58,417 bases of DNA from Promethearchaeota archaeon (GTDB taxonomy: Archaea > Asgardarchaeota > Lokiarchaeia > Sigynarchaeales > SOKP01): assembly GCA_019057775.1 (NCBI GenBank), contig JAHLWT010000005.1:1-58417 (forward strand), in the 5' to 3' direction. The notes below the pieces were generated by a model. It was given only the letters and a program-made list of their open reading frames with translations, made no database searches and had not been told where the DNA came from. Positions 37,500 through 47,399 of this stretch are shown here, piece by piece. Each line of letters begins with the position of its first letter. Positions within the stretch are counted from its first letter, which is position 1. Made by a program: the position numbers and the translations under genes.

Positions 37500-39119
37500 T
37501 GACGACTCCTCATACGCCACTTTGCAGTCTATTCTTTAATATTTGCTCTTAATTCGACCCTTAATTACCTCACAATTTCTTCCGAATATTGTTCCACGAT
37601 GTCTGACTTTAACTCTTCAATTGTGCAGTGTTTTATTTGTAAAAAATTCTCGCCCCGAGTCGCAACCACGTGACTGATGTTTCCCTAAGCCACTCTACTA
37701 AAAATGGCTTATTTTTCCTTGTTAAAGCTTTGTTCGAGCACCAAGTTTGTCTTGAATAGTTCCAGAAAACTATAATATTCAAAAAGACCATTACGATAAG
37801 ATTCCCATAAATGATACCATTCGCCTAAAATGTCCGCCGTGGATCTCTTTTTATCGGGTAAAATTGCCCTTAAATCTTCTTCATTTAATTAAGGGGCTCT
37901 CTTCTTAGCTTTTGCAAGGATCAAATCGTATCTTAATCCGAGACTATCCTCCTTTTCTTCTTTAGAGGATTTATTTTCCCCGAATATTTGCCTGATTTGC
38001 TGGAAAGTAAAGGTTTAACTCGCAAACATCGTCGTAATAACGTTTAACATCATTTAACGCGCCTTTCAGGGTTGACGCTTTCCTATTCAAGATCTTGGTA
38101 AATTGAAAATATGGGTCCAAATCTTTTAACACATCATCTATTTTATTCACGTACTCTGTCAATTTTTCGTAAAGCCGGGCGCCACGTAATTTTTTTAAGA
38201 CTTTATTGCGTAGTTTTATCATAACTTGGAGATCCTTGTCTGTATTTTTAAATACCTCCCTTATGGTCACTTTACCCACATTTTCGAAATAAATGATGGT
38301 ATTCTTGGATGCTATGTGAATGTACAAGCCTCCAATCGTTTTCTTTAACGACATGTAAATGTTACATTCTAAAGATGCTAAATAGTTCCACTTATTTTTT
38401 AAAAAATGATATTGGCAATGTTGATGAGGGATGTCCTGATAAAACGTGTCATGCCATTTTGTAATCGCATTTTGTTTATCGCTTACCCAACCAATAATTT
38501 TCACGCCATAAAACTTAAAAATTTCTTCAATATTACGATAAAGGATCTTGTAATCAAGCGATCCAAACTTACGAGTGGTGAGAACCCGGTTAGAAATTAA
38601 GTTCATAAAGTTCCAAAGCGCAGGAACATTACATTATGGGTCTTATCCGTCAAAACCGAGTAAAATATATCCTTGAACGCGTATTATTTCTACCTTTTTT
38701 TCATCTATTTTAAAGGATTTTAACTTCAAGATGTCGTCACAGATGCGACTTACAGTATCCGGAGAGATGTTCAATTGATATCTCTTGATTTAACGCTTGT
38801 ATATCTTCTCAACTTTTAAGTCGTAAATTAAAAATTCGTCAACAATCAATCTAAAAACGATTGCTCCATATTGTCGGGCATTGTAATCAAATCCTAAAGC
38901 TGGATTAAACATCTTATAGTGAAACTCACACTACTCGTTTGTATACGTATATAGATTCATGACTTGATTAATATCACCATTTAAAGTGGGGACAATTTTG
39001 CCTCTATTCGCATAATTATACTTAATATCGTTTTCACAGAGGGGATACTTTAACTTTAACTTTTTCAGATAACTAATCCGCACGGTCTTGTATTTTTCTG
39101 AATTTATTTTATATATCAT
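37500..39119 (-). pseudogene. Transposase, MULE-like DDE type, broken by several stops and frameshifts
   Basis: Reading on the minus strand from an ATG at 39119, an N-terminal piece (MIYKINSEKYKTV...) ends at 38931. Recognisable sequence continues with internal stops through YNARQYGAIVFRL and GYILLGFDG, then a clean stretch from 38606 to 37971 containing GWVSDKQNAITKWHDTF and HQHCQYHFLKNKW. These resemble the second Asp region and C/H motif of MULE-type transposases. A further part (LGLRYDLILAKAKKRAP and DILGEWYHLWESYRNGL) follows in a shifted frame to about 37500. At least four stops or frame changes make the enzyme inactive. Confidence 0.78.
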
Positions 39120-39197
39120 GGTTATAAATAAAAATATATATCTATTTCAACTTTCCGCTATTTTATCGCCACTTAGAAGGTTTGTAAAGCGTGACTG

Positions 39198-39217
39198 AGA
39201 TGACTTTGCAACCTCAT
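39198..39217 (-). repeat. Right terminal inverted repeat of the insertion sequence
   Basis: The minus strand reads ATGAGGTTGCAAAGTCATCT, which matches the left end except at two positions. Confidence 0.82.
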
Positions 39218-39944
39218 ATTTTTTTTGATTTTTTTACTAATCAATAATTTTGAAATTCCTATTTTAACAATCACTATGAGAAAAGATAAAATTACAAATT
39301 GTCAAGCTATATTATTCATATTTCCAGATTCCACAAAATAAAATCACTAATTTGATATATATGATTACTGAATCGATTAAAATCAATTTTTTTTATATGT
39401 AATTAAAAATCTTATTAAATATGTATGAAAAAAATATAGAGAAATAGCTTTACGTGCATTAAATAATAAATTCTTAATAAATTGGTATGAGAAATCAAAA
39501 TTCATAAACGCAGAAATTCCTAATTTTATTGAAGACTTCACTTAAATTATTACAGAATTTTAAAAACCTTACTCAAAAGTAAATTTAAGAGATTTAGACC
39601 TGCATGATAGGAAGATAGAAATGTGATAAGATTATTAATTTTTTCAGTGATAAGTTAGATATGCGCAAGCTTCCTCATATTAGATTATTTTATAGATCCT
39701 GATTTAGTCGTACCAGATTACAATCAGATGTTTAAGCCGATTGAGAAATTAAAAGAATATTTTTTATTAAGAAAAATTACATATTAAATTAATAAGAAAA
39801 AGAAATTTGGATTTTTTCACGCTTAATACTGCTCTAATATTTTAAATGATTGTTAAATAATGAAAAAGTATTAATAAATTATAAAAATTATAAAAATTAT
39901 AAAAATTAATATTTTGAAAAATTAAGAATTAGTACAACCCTATT
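39218..39944. other. Gene-free stretch with traces of a decayed coding sequence
   Basis: No intact gene. From about 39440 to 39540 the plus strand reads as protein-like sequence (EIALRALNNKFLINWYEKSK...AEIPNFIEDFT) before a stop. Further protein-like pieces with stops follow to about 39790. It may be the remains of a gene damaged when the insertion sequence arrived. The rest is AT-rich, with a short ATAAAAATT repeat (39885-39908) just ahead of the next gene. Confidence 0.4.
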
Positions 39945-40397
39945 ATGAAAAAAATTGAAATCGCTAGACAAGGCAATTTCATTTTAACAACTTTATTAAT
40001 ACATTTTTTATTTTTTGGATACCTTGCTAATATCTATGAAAAATCGATAGGAGAAAATATTTTATTTCTCCATAATGTAATGTTTAATTCCTTGTCCTAT
40101 TTTTCAGTTATAATTCTTTTTTTCATAGTTTTTATTATGGTCTTTAAAGAAACCTTCTATGAATATGGTATTAGAAATAGTATATGGCTAGTAGCCTTGA
40201 TAATTATTGAATCTTGGATTTGGTATTTCTTTATCATTGAATTCAATATTATGATTATACCATTATATTTTACTAGGGTTGAAAGCTATATAACGATTTT
40301 ATCGTTATTTGGTATAAATCTATTAGCTGCAATTACCGGAGCTTTTGCTAAACAGAAATATATTCAGTATTTTAAAAAACCAAGTCAATCAGTTTAA
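39945..40397 (+). CDS. Small four-helix membrane protein next to the permease genes
   Basis: A 150-residue protein with four hydrophobic helices (about 12-32, 48-70, 80-103 and 112-138) and a basic C-terminal tail (KQKYIQYFKKPSQSV). I recognise no family. It is 42 bases ahead of the first permease gene on the same strand, so it may be expressed with the transporter, but similar genes are not a usual part of Opp operons. Confidence 0.6.
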   Translation: MKKIEIARQGNFILTTLLIHFLFFGYLANIYEKSIGENILFLHNVMFNSLSYFSVIILFFIVFIMVFKETFYEYGIRNSIWLVALIIIESWIWYFFIIEFNIMIIPLYFTRVESYITILSLFGINLLAAITGAFAKQKYIQYFKKPSQSV

Positions 40398-40439
40398 ATA
40401 AATTAAAAATAAAAAAAAAAAACAGGTGAAGTAAAATAT

Positions 40440-41456
40440 ATGAGTATGCTCAATTATATACTAAGAAGATTAATAACTTTATTGCCTGTATTATTTGGGA
40501 CTTTAACATTAATTTTTATTCTCTCCAAATTTATGCCAGGTGATCCAGCTTACGCTTTTTTACCACAAAATTTTACGCGTGAGCAATATTTAAATATAAG
40601 ACATTGGCTTGGATTAGATCGACCTTTAATAGTGCAATATTTTGCCTATATGGGGGATTTATTTACAGGTCGTTGGGGAGTTTCATTTAGAATTTCAACT
40701 GGGCAAGATGTTTGGTCGCTTATTTGGGAACGATTCCCAAGAACTATGGAATTATCGATTTTTTCAATTATTGTTGCTTCATTTATCGGAATTAAAACTG
40801 GTGTGATTTCAGCTAAACATAGAAATAAACCTAAAGATACAATACTAAGAGGAATTTCTTTAATAGGTGTTGCTATGCCGGTATTTTGGATGGGGACTTT
40901 ACTTCAGTATTTTCTAACATATCAAATTGATTTATTCCCAGCAACTCATTTTAAAACAGGTTATTTCATTGATCCTCCACAAATTACTGGTTTTAGACTA
41001 ATAGACTCCCTGTTATCTGGTAAAATTTATCTATTTACAGATACTCTTATGCATCTTATCTTGCCCGTAGCTTGTTTATCATTTATAACATTGGCGTCAA
41101 TTACAAGACAAACCCGTTCAAGTATGCTGGAAGTTTTGGAATTAGATTATATCAGGACAGCAAGAGCAAAAGGATGTATTGAAACAGATGTTATAAAGAA
41201 ACATGCTTTAAAGAATGCATTAATTCCAACAACAACTGTAATAGCATTAAGCTTTGGGGGTTTATTATCGGGTGCGATATTAACAGAAACTACTTTTAGT
41301 TTCCATGGAATGGGCGAACTTTTAATTAATTCTATCATAAGATATGATTTTAATGTGTTAAATGCCCTTGTATTTCTCATCGCACTGGTATTTGTTATCA
41401 TCAACTTATTTATGGATATTCTATATGCATTCTTAGATCCAAGAATTAGATATTAA
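40440..41456 (+). CDS. Peptide ABC transporter permease, OppB/DppB type
   Basis: A 338-residue permease with six membrane helices. The N-terminus (YILRRLITLLPVLFGTLTLIF, FMPGDPA) is characteristic of OppB/DppB, and the coupling EAA loop is seen in YIRTARAKGCIETDVIKKHALKNALIP. It forms half of the membrane channel of the peptide importer with the next permease. An AGGTGA ribosome-binding site precedes the ATG. The downstream permease starts 35 bases after the stop (23 bases if its GTG start is used). Confidence 0.95.
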   Translation: MSMLNYILRRLITLLPVLFGTLTLIFILSKFMPGDPAYAFLPQNFTREQYLNIRHWLGLDRPLIVQYFAYMGDLFTGRWGVSFRISTGQDVWSLIWERFPRTMELSIFSIIVASFIGIKTGVISAKHRNKPKDTILRGISLIGVAMPVFWMGTLLQYFLTYQIDLFPATHFKTGYFIDPPQITGFRLIDSLLSGKIYLFTDTLMHLILPVACLSFITLASITRQTRSSMLEVLELDYIRTARAKGCIETDVIKKHALKNALIPTTTVIALSFGGLLSGAILTETTFSFHGMGELLINSIIRYDFNVLNALVFLIALVFVIINLFMDILYAFLDPRIRY

Positions 41457-41491
41457 TTGAAGTCAAAATAAAGAAATTAGTGAATATAAAA

Positions 41492-42502
41492 ATGATGGAA
41501 CGAGTTATTGAAGAGGAGTATGAAGTAAAAGAAAAGAAGAAAAAGAGCACATTATTAAATATTTTATATTGGATAGTAACTCATATCAAATTTCTTTTTA
41601 TTCCAGGATATTTATCAGAGGATTTAGAACACCGGAGAATTGAATATGAAAGGAGAGTAAGTAAAAGAAAATTTATTAGGCGATTGAAATCATTTTTGAC
41701 CATATTGGGAATAGTTATTATCTTTCTTATGGTAACCCTTGCTGTTTTTGCTCCATGGATTTCAGTTTATACCTTCGATGAGTTAACCGGTTATCCGACA
41801 ACCGGTTCTCAATGGGGTGCACCTTCTCCTGCACATCCTTTAGGTCAAACCAAGGGTGCACGTGATATCTTAGGAAGAATGATATGGGGAGCAAGATCTT
41901 CTTTGATAATCGCGCTGCCAGCATTATTATTTGCTGTGGTGATTGGTGTAATAATTGGTGTAGTTGCAGCTTATTATGGAGGATGGATAGATTCAGTATT
42001 GATGAGGATTATGGATATTTTCTTAGCATTTCCAGGGATAGTACTTATTTTAGTATTTATTTCAATTTGGGGTCTCCAAATACAATATTACATGTTAGCT
42101 TATGGTATTTTAGGTGTTGCGGGATATTCTCGTTTGATAAGGGGAAATGTATTACAGGCTCGAGAACTTCCTTATATACAAGCTGCTAAAGTTGCTGGAG
42201 CAAGAAACTGGAGAATTATGTTTAAACACATACTTCCGAATGGGATCCAGCCAATCATAATAGCTTTTACATTTGACATTGGAGGTGTAATTTTAAGTTT
42301 GGCTGGTATAAGTTTTCTAGGGTTTGGCAATACTAATTTAATTGAATGGGGAAATGACATATCAATCGCAAGTGATCGTATGTATGATGCTCCTTGGGCA
42401 ATGCTCTGGCCTGGAATAATGATCTTATTTACGGTTTTAGGCTTTATGTTACTTGGTGATGGGTTAAGAGATGCCTTAGATCCAAGAATGAAGAACTTAT
42501 AA
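41492..42502 (+). CDS. Peptide ABC transporter permease, OppC/DppC type
   Basis: A ~336-residue permease. A charged cytosolic start (~25 residues) leads to a membrane helix at about 70-92 and five more. The EAA coupling loop reads YIQAAKVAGARNWRIMFKHILPNGIQP, and LSLAGISFLGFG and DPRMKNL at the end are OppC/DppC hallmarks. ATG 41492 is used; a GTG 12 bases upstream is in frame and lacks a better ribosome-binding site. It pairs with the preceding permease. Confidence 0.95.
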   Translation: MMERVIEEEYEVKEKKKKSTLLNILYWIVTHIKFLFIPGYLSEDLEHRRIEYERRVSKRKFIRRLKSFLTILGIVIIFLMVTLAVFAPWISVYTFDELTGYPTTGSQWGAPSPAHPLGQTKGARDILGRMIWGARSSLIIALPALLFAVVIGVIIGVVAAYYGGWIDSVLMRIMDIFLAFPGIVLILVFISIWGLQIQYYMLAYGILGVAGYSRLIRGNVLQARELPYIQAAKVAGARNWRIMFKHILPNGIQPIIIAFTFDIGGVILSLAGISFLGFGNTNLIEWGNDISIASDRMYDAPWAMLWPGIMILFTVLGFMLLGDGLRDALDPRMKNL

Positions 42503-42537
42503 TTTAATTTTAAAATAACAAGGAAAAAAAAAGAGAG

Positions 42538-43824
42538 ATGAACTCAATAGCTAAAAATAGCGACATCAAGGAAGATTCCACAACAGATCAATTAGATGTA
42601 TCCTCAATAGATAATTCAAATGTACTACTTGAAATAAAGGGTCTTTACACCCAGTTTTTCACAGAAGAAGGTATCGTTAAGGCAGTAGATGGTGTCTCGT
42701 TTAATATATACAGGGATGAAGTACTTGGACTTGTGGGCGAGACTGGATGTGGTAAATCTGTTACAGCACTATCGATCTTACGGCTAGTAAGAGCACCCGG
42801 AAAAATAATAGATGGTAGTATTTATTTCAATGGAATTAACCTGCTGGAACTAACCGAAAAAGAAATGAGGAAATATCGTGGTAAGGAAATAACGATGATA
42901 TTTCAAGATCCTTTAAACTCCCTTAATCCTGTTTTAAAAGTAGGGGATCAGATATCTGAAGTTTTTTTATTACATCAAGGGGAATTACTTAAAGAACTTC
43001 TAGATAATCGCCAATTAGAAAGAAATAAAAAAATTCAAGAATATAAAGAATTGAAGGTTAAACTTAAAGACACTAAACATAAGGAGCGTTTAACAACAAA
43101 TGAAATTGAAGACTATAAAACAAGAATTAAAGAACTTAAAAATGAGACAGGACATATACCTACATTGAAAGATGTCCTTGAAGATAAATCGACTAATATA
43201 CTTAAGGAAGTAGGAATTGCAGACGCTAGAGAAATATTAAAAAGGTATCCCCATGAATTAAGTGGTGGTATGAGACAACGTGTAATGATTGCTATGGGAC
43301 TTTCATGCAATCCATTGCTTTTAATTGCTGATGAACCAACCACAGCTCTAGATGTAACTATTCAAGCCCAAATTCTTGATTTAATGAAAGACCTTAAAAA
43401 ACGATTTAGAACTTCAATTTTGATAATCACTCACGATCTTGGCATCATTGCAGAAATGTGTAACAGAGTAGCAGTTATGTATAGTGGGAATATTGTAGAA
43501 TATGGAAGTGCTGTTGCTTTATTCAAGAATCCACGTCATCCCTACACTCACGGATTACTTGGCGCTATTCCAGATATCAAAAAGAAGAATACAAAGTTAA
43601 AAGTTATTAGGGGAATGGTCCCAAACTTAATATATCCGCCATCTGGCTGTAGATTTCATCCAAGATGTGATCATAGGTTGCAAGTTTGTGAAAAAATTAA
43701 TCCAGAATTTACTGAAATTAGCAAAAATTATGTTGTGGCATGTCATCTATTCAATCCTGAGTATAAAGATTCACCTAAGTATGAATGGACTGAAGAAAAA
43801 AAAAGAATTGCTGAAAAAGTATAA
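42538..43824 (+). CDS. Peptide ABC transporter ATPase, OppD/DppD type, with coiled-coil insert
   Basis: A 428-residue ATPase that powers peptide import. Walker A is GETGCGKS at 67-74, the Q loop is in MIFQDPLNSLNP (~120-131), the signature LSGGMRQR at 241-248, and Walker B is LLIADEPTTALD. The C-terminal oligopeptide-transporter domain keeps its Cys residues (SGCRFHPRCDHRLQVC), which in homologues hold an iron-sulfur cluster. Between the Q loop and the signature lies an insert of ~70 charged residues (about 146-215) predicted as coiled coil, not present in ordinary OppD. The start has a GAGAG motif. Confidence 0.94.
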   Translation: MNSIAKNSDIKEDSTTDQLDVSSIDNSNVLLEIKGLYTQFFTEEGIVKAVDGVSFNIYRDEVLGLVGETGCGKSVTALSILRLVRAPGKIIDGSIYFNGINLLELTEKEMRKYRGKEITMIFQDPLNSLNPVLKVGDQISEVFLLHQGELLKELLDNRQLERNKKIQEYKELKVKLKDTKHKERLTTNEIEDYKTRIKELKNETGHIPTLKDVLEDKSTNILKEVGIADAREILKRYPHELSGGMRQRVMIAMGLSCNPLLLIADEPTTALDVTIQAQILDLMKDLKKRFRTSILIITHDLGIIAEMCNRVAVMYSGNIVEYGSAVALFKNPRHPYTHGLLGAIPDIKKKNTKLKVIRGMVPNLIYPPSGCRFHPRCDHRLQVCEKINPEFTEISKNYVVACHLFNPEYKDSPKYEWTEEKKRIAEKV

Positions 43825-43861
43825 TTACTAATCAAAGAAAACAGTTGATGATAAAAAAGAT

Positions 43862-45337
43862 ATGATAAAGAAAAAATCAACAAAGGATGTAATCCTTTCT
43901 GTAAGAAACCTGAAAACATATTATCCTGTTTATGGAGGGATTCTTAAACATGTTGTTGGACATGTAAAAGCTGTTGATGGAATCTCATTTGATATATTAA
44001 AAGGAGAAACTTTAGGACTAGTCGGAGAAAGTGGATGTGGAAAAACTACAATTGGAAATACTGTGTTGAATTTAGTTGATTCCACAGACGGTTCTATTAC
44101 TCTAGAAAACCGACAAATTTGGAAGAAAAGAAAATATGAGAATAAATCAATTTTAGAAAATTTTGTCAATAATCCTATTACATATATAATCTTAACTAGG
44201 GTGCTTAAGGGATTGTTATTAAGAGCACCGTTAAAAAAAAATTATAGAAAAATATTTTCTAATCTCTTAATTATATCAATGATATCCCTTATATCGATGA
44301 TATCATGGATATTTATGACATCTATAATATTATTTTTATCGACGTTGTCGGTTATTTGGGTAAATTATATTTTAGTTATGTCAATCTTTATTTTTAGTGT
44401 AGGGATTCTAGACTTTCTATCTTTCATTCCAATTATTATAATTATACCATATATGCTTAAAGTCAAAGGTAATTTAAAGAAGCAATATACAAAGGATCAG
44501 AGTATAAGCTATAAAATAAAGAAAATTTTCTCGGATTATCGTAAAGAGTTAAAATTTAAAACACTGATCCGTAAAAAAATACAGTTAGTATTTCAAGATC
44601 CTGATTCCTCATTAAATCCTCGTATGAGAATAGTTAAAACCATTGGGGAACCTCTAAAAATTCTTGCAGGTATGTCAAAAAAAAGAAATATTCGAAAGCG
44701 CGTTCTTGAACTTCTAGAAGTAGTCTCGATGAAAAGGGAACATTTAGATCGATATCCTCATGAATTTTCAGGTGGTCAAAAGCAAAGAATTATAATTGCT
44801 AGAGCTCTTGCCTGTGATCCTAAACTGATTATTCTAGATGAACCTACATCCGCTCTTGATGTATCTGTTCAAGCTCAAATACTAAATTTATTAAAAGATC
44901 TTCAGAAAAAATTCAATTTATCGTATCTTTTCATTACTCATGATTTAACGGTAGTACAGCACATAGGTGATAGAGTTGCAGTTATGTATCTAGGTAAGTT
45001 TGTTGAGGTTGGAACAATTAATGATGTTTTTTATAATCCTTCCCATCCATATACTAAAGCATTGTTATCTGCTCGACCTACATTCGATCCTGCTTTAAGA
45101 ATAAACAGGATTATATTAAAAGGTGAAGTTCCTAGCCCAATAAATCCACCTGAAGGATGTGCATTTCATCCTAGATGCCCTGAAAAAGATAAACATATTA
45201 GTTGTGGGATTAATAATCCTAGAAAGATTTCACTTGGCGGAGAGACTGGGGAACATTATATATATTGTCTTCCCTTTAAAAAAGAAAGTAAGTCTTATGA
45301 GGGAATGACCCACATATCAGATACATGGACTACATAA
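43862..45337 (+). CDS. Peptide ABC transporter ATPase, OppF/DppF type, with hydrophobic insert in the ATPase domain
   Basis: A 491-residue ATPase, ~150 longer than usual OppF. Walker A is GESGCGKT at 55-62, the Q loop QLVFQDPDSSLNPRM begins at 241, the signature FSGGQKQR and Walker B LIILDEPTSALD are intact, and the C-terminal Cys domain (EGCAFHPRCPEKDKHISC) is present. Between Walker A and the Q loop, where ~20 residues are normal, there are ~150 residues (about 90-238). Their middle (about 133-200) consists of two or three strongly hydrophobic stretches flanked by Lys/Arg. This looks like a membrane hairpin inserted into a cytosolic domain; all catalytic motifs remain in one frame. Confidence 0.93.
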   Translation: MIKKKSTKDVILSVRNLKTYYPVYGGILKHVVGHVKAVDGISFDILKGETLGLVGESGCGKTTIGNTVLNLVDSTDGSITLENRQIWKKRKYENKSILENFVNNPITYIILTRVLKGLLLRAPLKKNYRKIFSNLLIISMISLISMISWIFMTSIILFLSTLSVIWVNYILVMSIFIFSVGILDFLSFIPIIIIIPYMLKVKGNLKKQYTKDQSISYKIKKIFSDYRKELKFKTLIRKKIQLVFQDPDSSLNPRMRIVKTIGEPLKILAGMSKKRNIRKRVLELLEVVSMKREHLDRYPHEFSGGQKQRIIIARALACDPKLIILDEPTSALDVSVQAQILNLLKDLQKKFNLSYLFITHDLTVVQHIGDRVAVMYLGKFVEVGTINDVFYNPSHPYTKALLSARPTFDPALRINRIILKGEVPSPINPPEGCAFHPRCPEKDKHISCGINNPRKISLGGETGEHYIYCLPFKKESKSYEGMTHISDTWTT

Positions 45338-45746
45338 TTATCCAAAATTTTTTTATAAACTTATTAATATAAATTTTTATATTTGTAAACTAGAAATAAT
45401 TCAATTTAGCTTAGTAAAACAAAATTTAACGTAAAAAATTGTTAAATTGTATATTAAGGTTATAGTAATAAGCACTTTATTTTATAATTTCTACAATATT
45501 TATTTAACGTTTGATATTCTTCTGAGATAGTAAAAAAAGCTGATATTTATATGATAATTACCATTGGCTAAAGAAAGAAAATAATTTAAGATTTAACATA
45601 AAGAAGTTATCAAATTACAAATCAAAAATAATTCAGTGATTTTTTAGTGTATTTTTTTCCCAAAATTTTTTACGATGCTGCCAAGAATATCAAAATTAGA
45701 TTAATTTTCAAATAAGTTAAAGAATTAAAATCATATTGAAATAATT
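45338..45746. other. Intergenic region between transporter and DUF362 gene
   Basis: About 410 AT-rich bases with no gene that I can support. A T7 run at 45348-45354, just after the ATPase stop, is a candidate terminator. Several TAAATTTTTATATTT-like stretches (45370-45385) could be TATA elements. No repeat or RNA structure stood out. Confidence 0.4.
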
Positions 45747-46916
45747 ATGTCAAAAAACCCCCAGATCTTTGTAATTAAAACATCGCCTAATACCGTATTA
45801 GAGGATTATTCTAGATTAATGAAAATGGCTGAATATGAGAATTATTACAACAAAAATCATAAAATAATTATTAAACTTAATCTCAGTTGGTCAAAATTTT
45901 TCCCTGCTTGCTCGAGTCCCCCTTGGCAAGTTGAAGGTGTAATGAAGACGATGGTAGAGGATGGATTTGATCCAAAAAAAATCTTTACTGCCGAAAACAG
46001 AACAGTTGTTACAAATATAGAAAAAGGTTTAAAAGGAAATAAATGGTATCCAATAATTAAGAAGTATCATGCTTGGTTCGTACCCTTAACCCGGATACCA
46101 TTTGTAGCTTATGAATCTTTAAGACCAAAATTTCTAAAATTCAAAAATAAAAAATTATTCGCATTAGATTCAAAAATTTTTCCTGAGGGTTTTAAAATTC
46201 CTAAGTTTTATGTTGGGAAACCAATAATACACCTCCCCACCATGAAAACTCATGGTCATACTGGGGCTATAGGTGGCTCATTAAAGAAATCTTCAGAAGA
46301 AATGAAACATGGTGGAATAACATGCGCTATGAAAAATGCCTTTGGAGGACTTTTAACAAAAAGAAGACATTTCTCACATCAATATATGTCTGAAGTTCTG
46401 GTGGATCTATTAATCATCCAGAACCAAATTCACCCCCAGATATTATCGATTGTTGATGGTACTGTGTGTGGTGATGGTGCTGGACCAAGAACGATGATCC
46501 CTCGTATTAAAAATTATATTCTTGCTGGGTATGATCAAGTTGCAGTTGATACGGTCGTTGCTAAAATGATGGGATTTGAACCTTTAAAGCTACCCGCGAT
46601 AAGATTAGCTCACGATGAAAGCTTGGGATGTGGAGATTTCGACCAAATTGAAATTGTTGGGGATAAAATATCTCAAATAAACTGGAATTTTAAGGTTAAA
46701 CGCAGCATAGTTATTTGGGGAGATCAAATGGTACGTAAAGGACCTTTACAATTTCTATATCCTTTATTTAGAAATGAACTTTTCTTTCGAGGACCGACTT
46801 ATGCTTCTATGATTTATCATGATATGTTATGGTACCCCACTATTGGGAAACGAACAATCAGGAAGTTTTTTCAAACAGAATGGGGGAAGATGTTTAGAAA
46901 TTACCCTGAAAAATAA
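45747..46916 (+). CDS. DUF362 family protein, full-length copy
   Basis: A 389-residue DUF362 protein. Family features include KIIIKLNLSWSK near the start, the HLPTMKTHGHTG...GGSLKK block, a KNAFGGLL stretch, IVDGTVCGDGAGPRTM, and LAGYDQVAVDTVVAKMMGF. DUF362 proteins are widespread in anaerobes, sometimes fused to ferredoxin domains; this one has no Cys cluster and the reaction is unknown. A shortened second copy lies at 49103-50062. Both copies converge on a tlyA sequence, complete in one case and a remnant in the other, so the whole block was duplicated. This copy keeps its N-terminus and the central segment missing from the other. Confidence 0.9.
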   Translation: MSKNPQIFVIKTSPNTVLEDYSRLMKMAEYENYYNKNHKIIIKLNLSWSKFFPACSSPPWQVEGVMKTMVEDGFDPKKIFTAENRTVVTNIEKGLKGNKWYPIIKKYHAWFVPLTRIPFVAYESLRPKFLKFKNKKLFALDSKIFPEGFKIPKFYVGKPIIHLPTMKTHGHTGAIGGSLKKSSEEMKHGGITCAMKNAFGGLLTKRRHFSHQYMSEVLVDLLIIQNQIHPQILSIVDGTVCGDGAGPRTMIPRIKNYILAGYDQVAVDTVVAKMMGFEPLKLPAIRLAHDESLGCGDFDQIEIVGDKISQINWNFKVKRSIVIWGDQMVRKGPLQFLYPLFRNELFFRGPTYASMIYHDMLWYPTIGKRTIRKFFQTEWGKMFRNYPEK

Positions 46917-46942
46917 TATAGAGTTAAAATTATCTCATAATT

Positions 46943-47320
46943 TTACTCAATGTAAGGATTTAATTTTAAAATCTCTTTTATTCTATAATTAAAATCAAGA
47001 TTTAAGTTAGGTTTTTTCAGTTTTAAATATATAAAAAATTCGATTGAACCTTCTTTCCCTAGTATGGGAGTTTTAATAACATCATAAGGATTAAATTGGT
47101 TTTCAATACTCCATTGAAGTGAATCCTTAAGAATTTGAAAAAGTTGTGTTGGATCTTATATAACATCTAATTTAGCTTTTTCAACTAAGCATGAATATCT
47201 ATTTCCATAACCAGGATAATTTAAACCAGCAAAACTAGTAGCTGCTAATATAATTATCCCAATAAGACTATTTATTGATATTATAATCGCAGAAGCGTCT
47301 ACTTTCCCTTCCGATGACAT
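46943..47320 (-). pseudogene. Remnant of the 3' end of a tlyA gene
   Basis: On the minus strand, DPTQLFQILKDSLQW, the block PILGKEGSIEFFIYLKLKK and a closing RIKEIL match the C-terminal part of the intact TlyA encoded at 50066-50869 (EPQQLYQIL, PILGKGGSLEFFIHFKIG). An in-frame TAA at 47156-47158 replaces a Lys codon, and no S4 or SAM-binding part precedes it. A 54-codon open frame (47156-47320), starting at an ATG with a hydrophobic middle, reads into the remnant; only its last ~10 codons look tlyA-like. The stop lies 27 bases from the full-length DUF362 gene, mirroring the arrangement at the intact copy. Confidence 0.8.
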
Positions 47321-47399
47321 TTTAAATTCCTCTTTAAATTATAAGGAGTTTTTTTTTATTAATAATTGTGGGTTGCAAAATGTTATACGGGAGTTGAGG

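Larger units (their letters stand above)
37398..39217. mobile_element. Decayed insertion sequence with 20-bp inverted ends
   Basis: The element is about 1.82 kb. The left end reads ATGGGGTTGCAAAGGCATCT (37398-37417) and the right end is its inverted counterpart (39198-39217) with two mismatches. Between them lies one broken transposase gene on the minus strand. Both flanks are T-rich, so a target-site duplication cannot be told from background. It sits between the binding-protein gene and the permease genes of one transporter. I could not place it in a named IS family. Confidence 0.82.

Noticed and set aside
39885..39910. Short ATAAAAATT repeats as a CRISPR or iteron array
   Set aside because: Three short AT-only repeats without spacers are expected by chance in such AT-rich DNA.
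47156..47320. A 54-codon minus-strand frame with a hydrophobic middle as a separate small membrane protein gene
   Set aside because: It reads directly into the tlyA remnant in the same frame and its end aligns with TlyA, so it is more likely part of the decayed gene.
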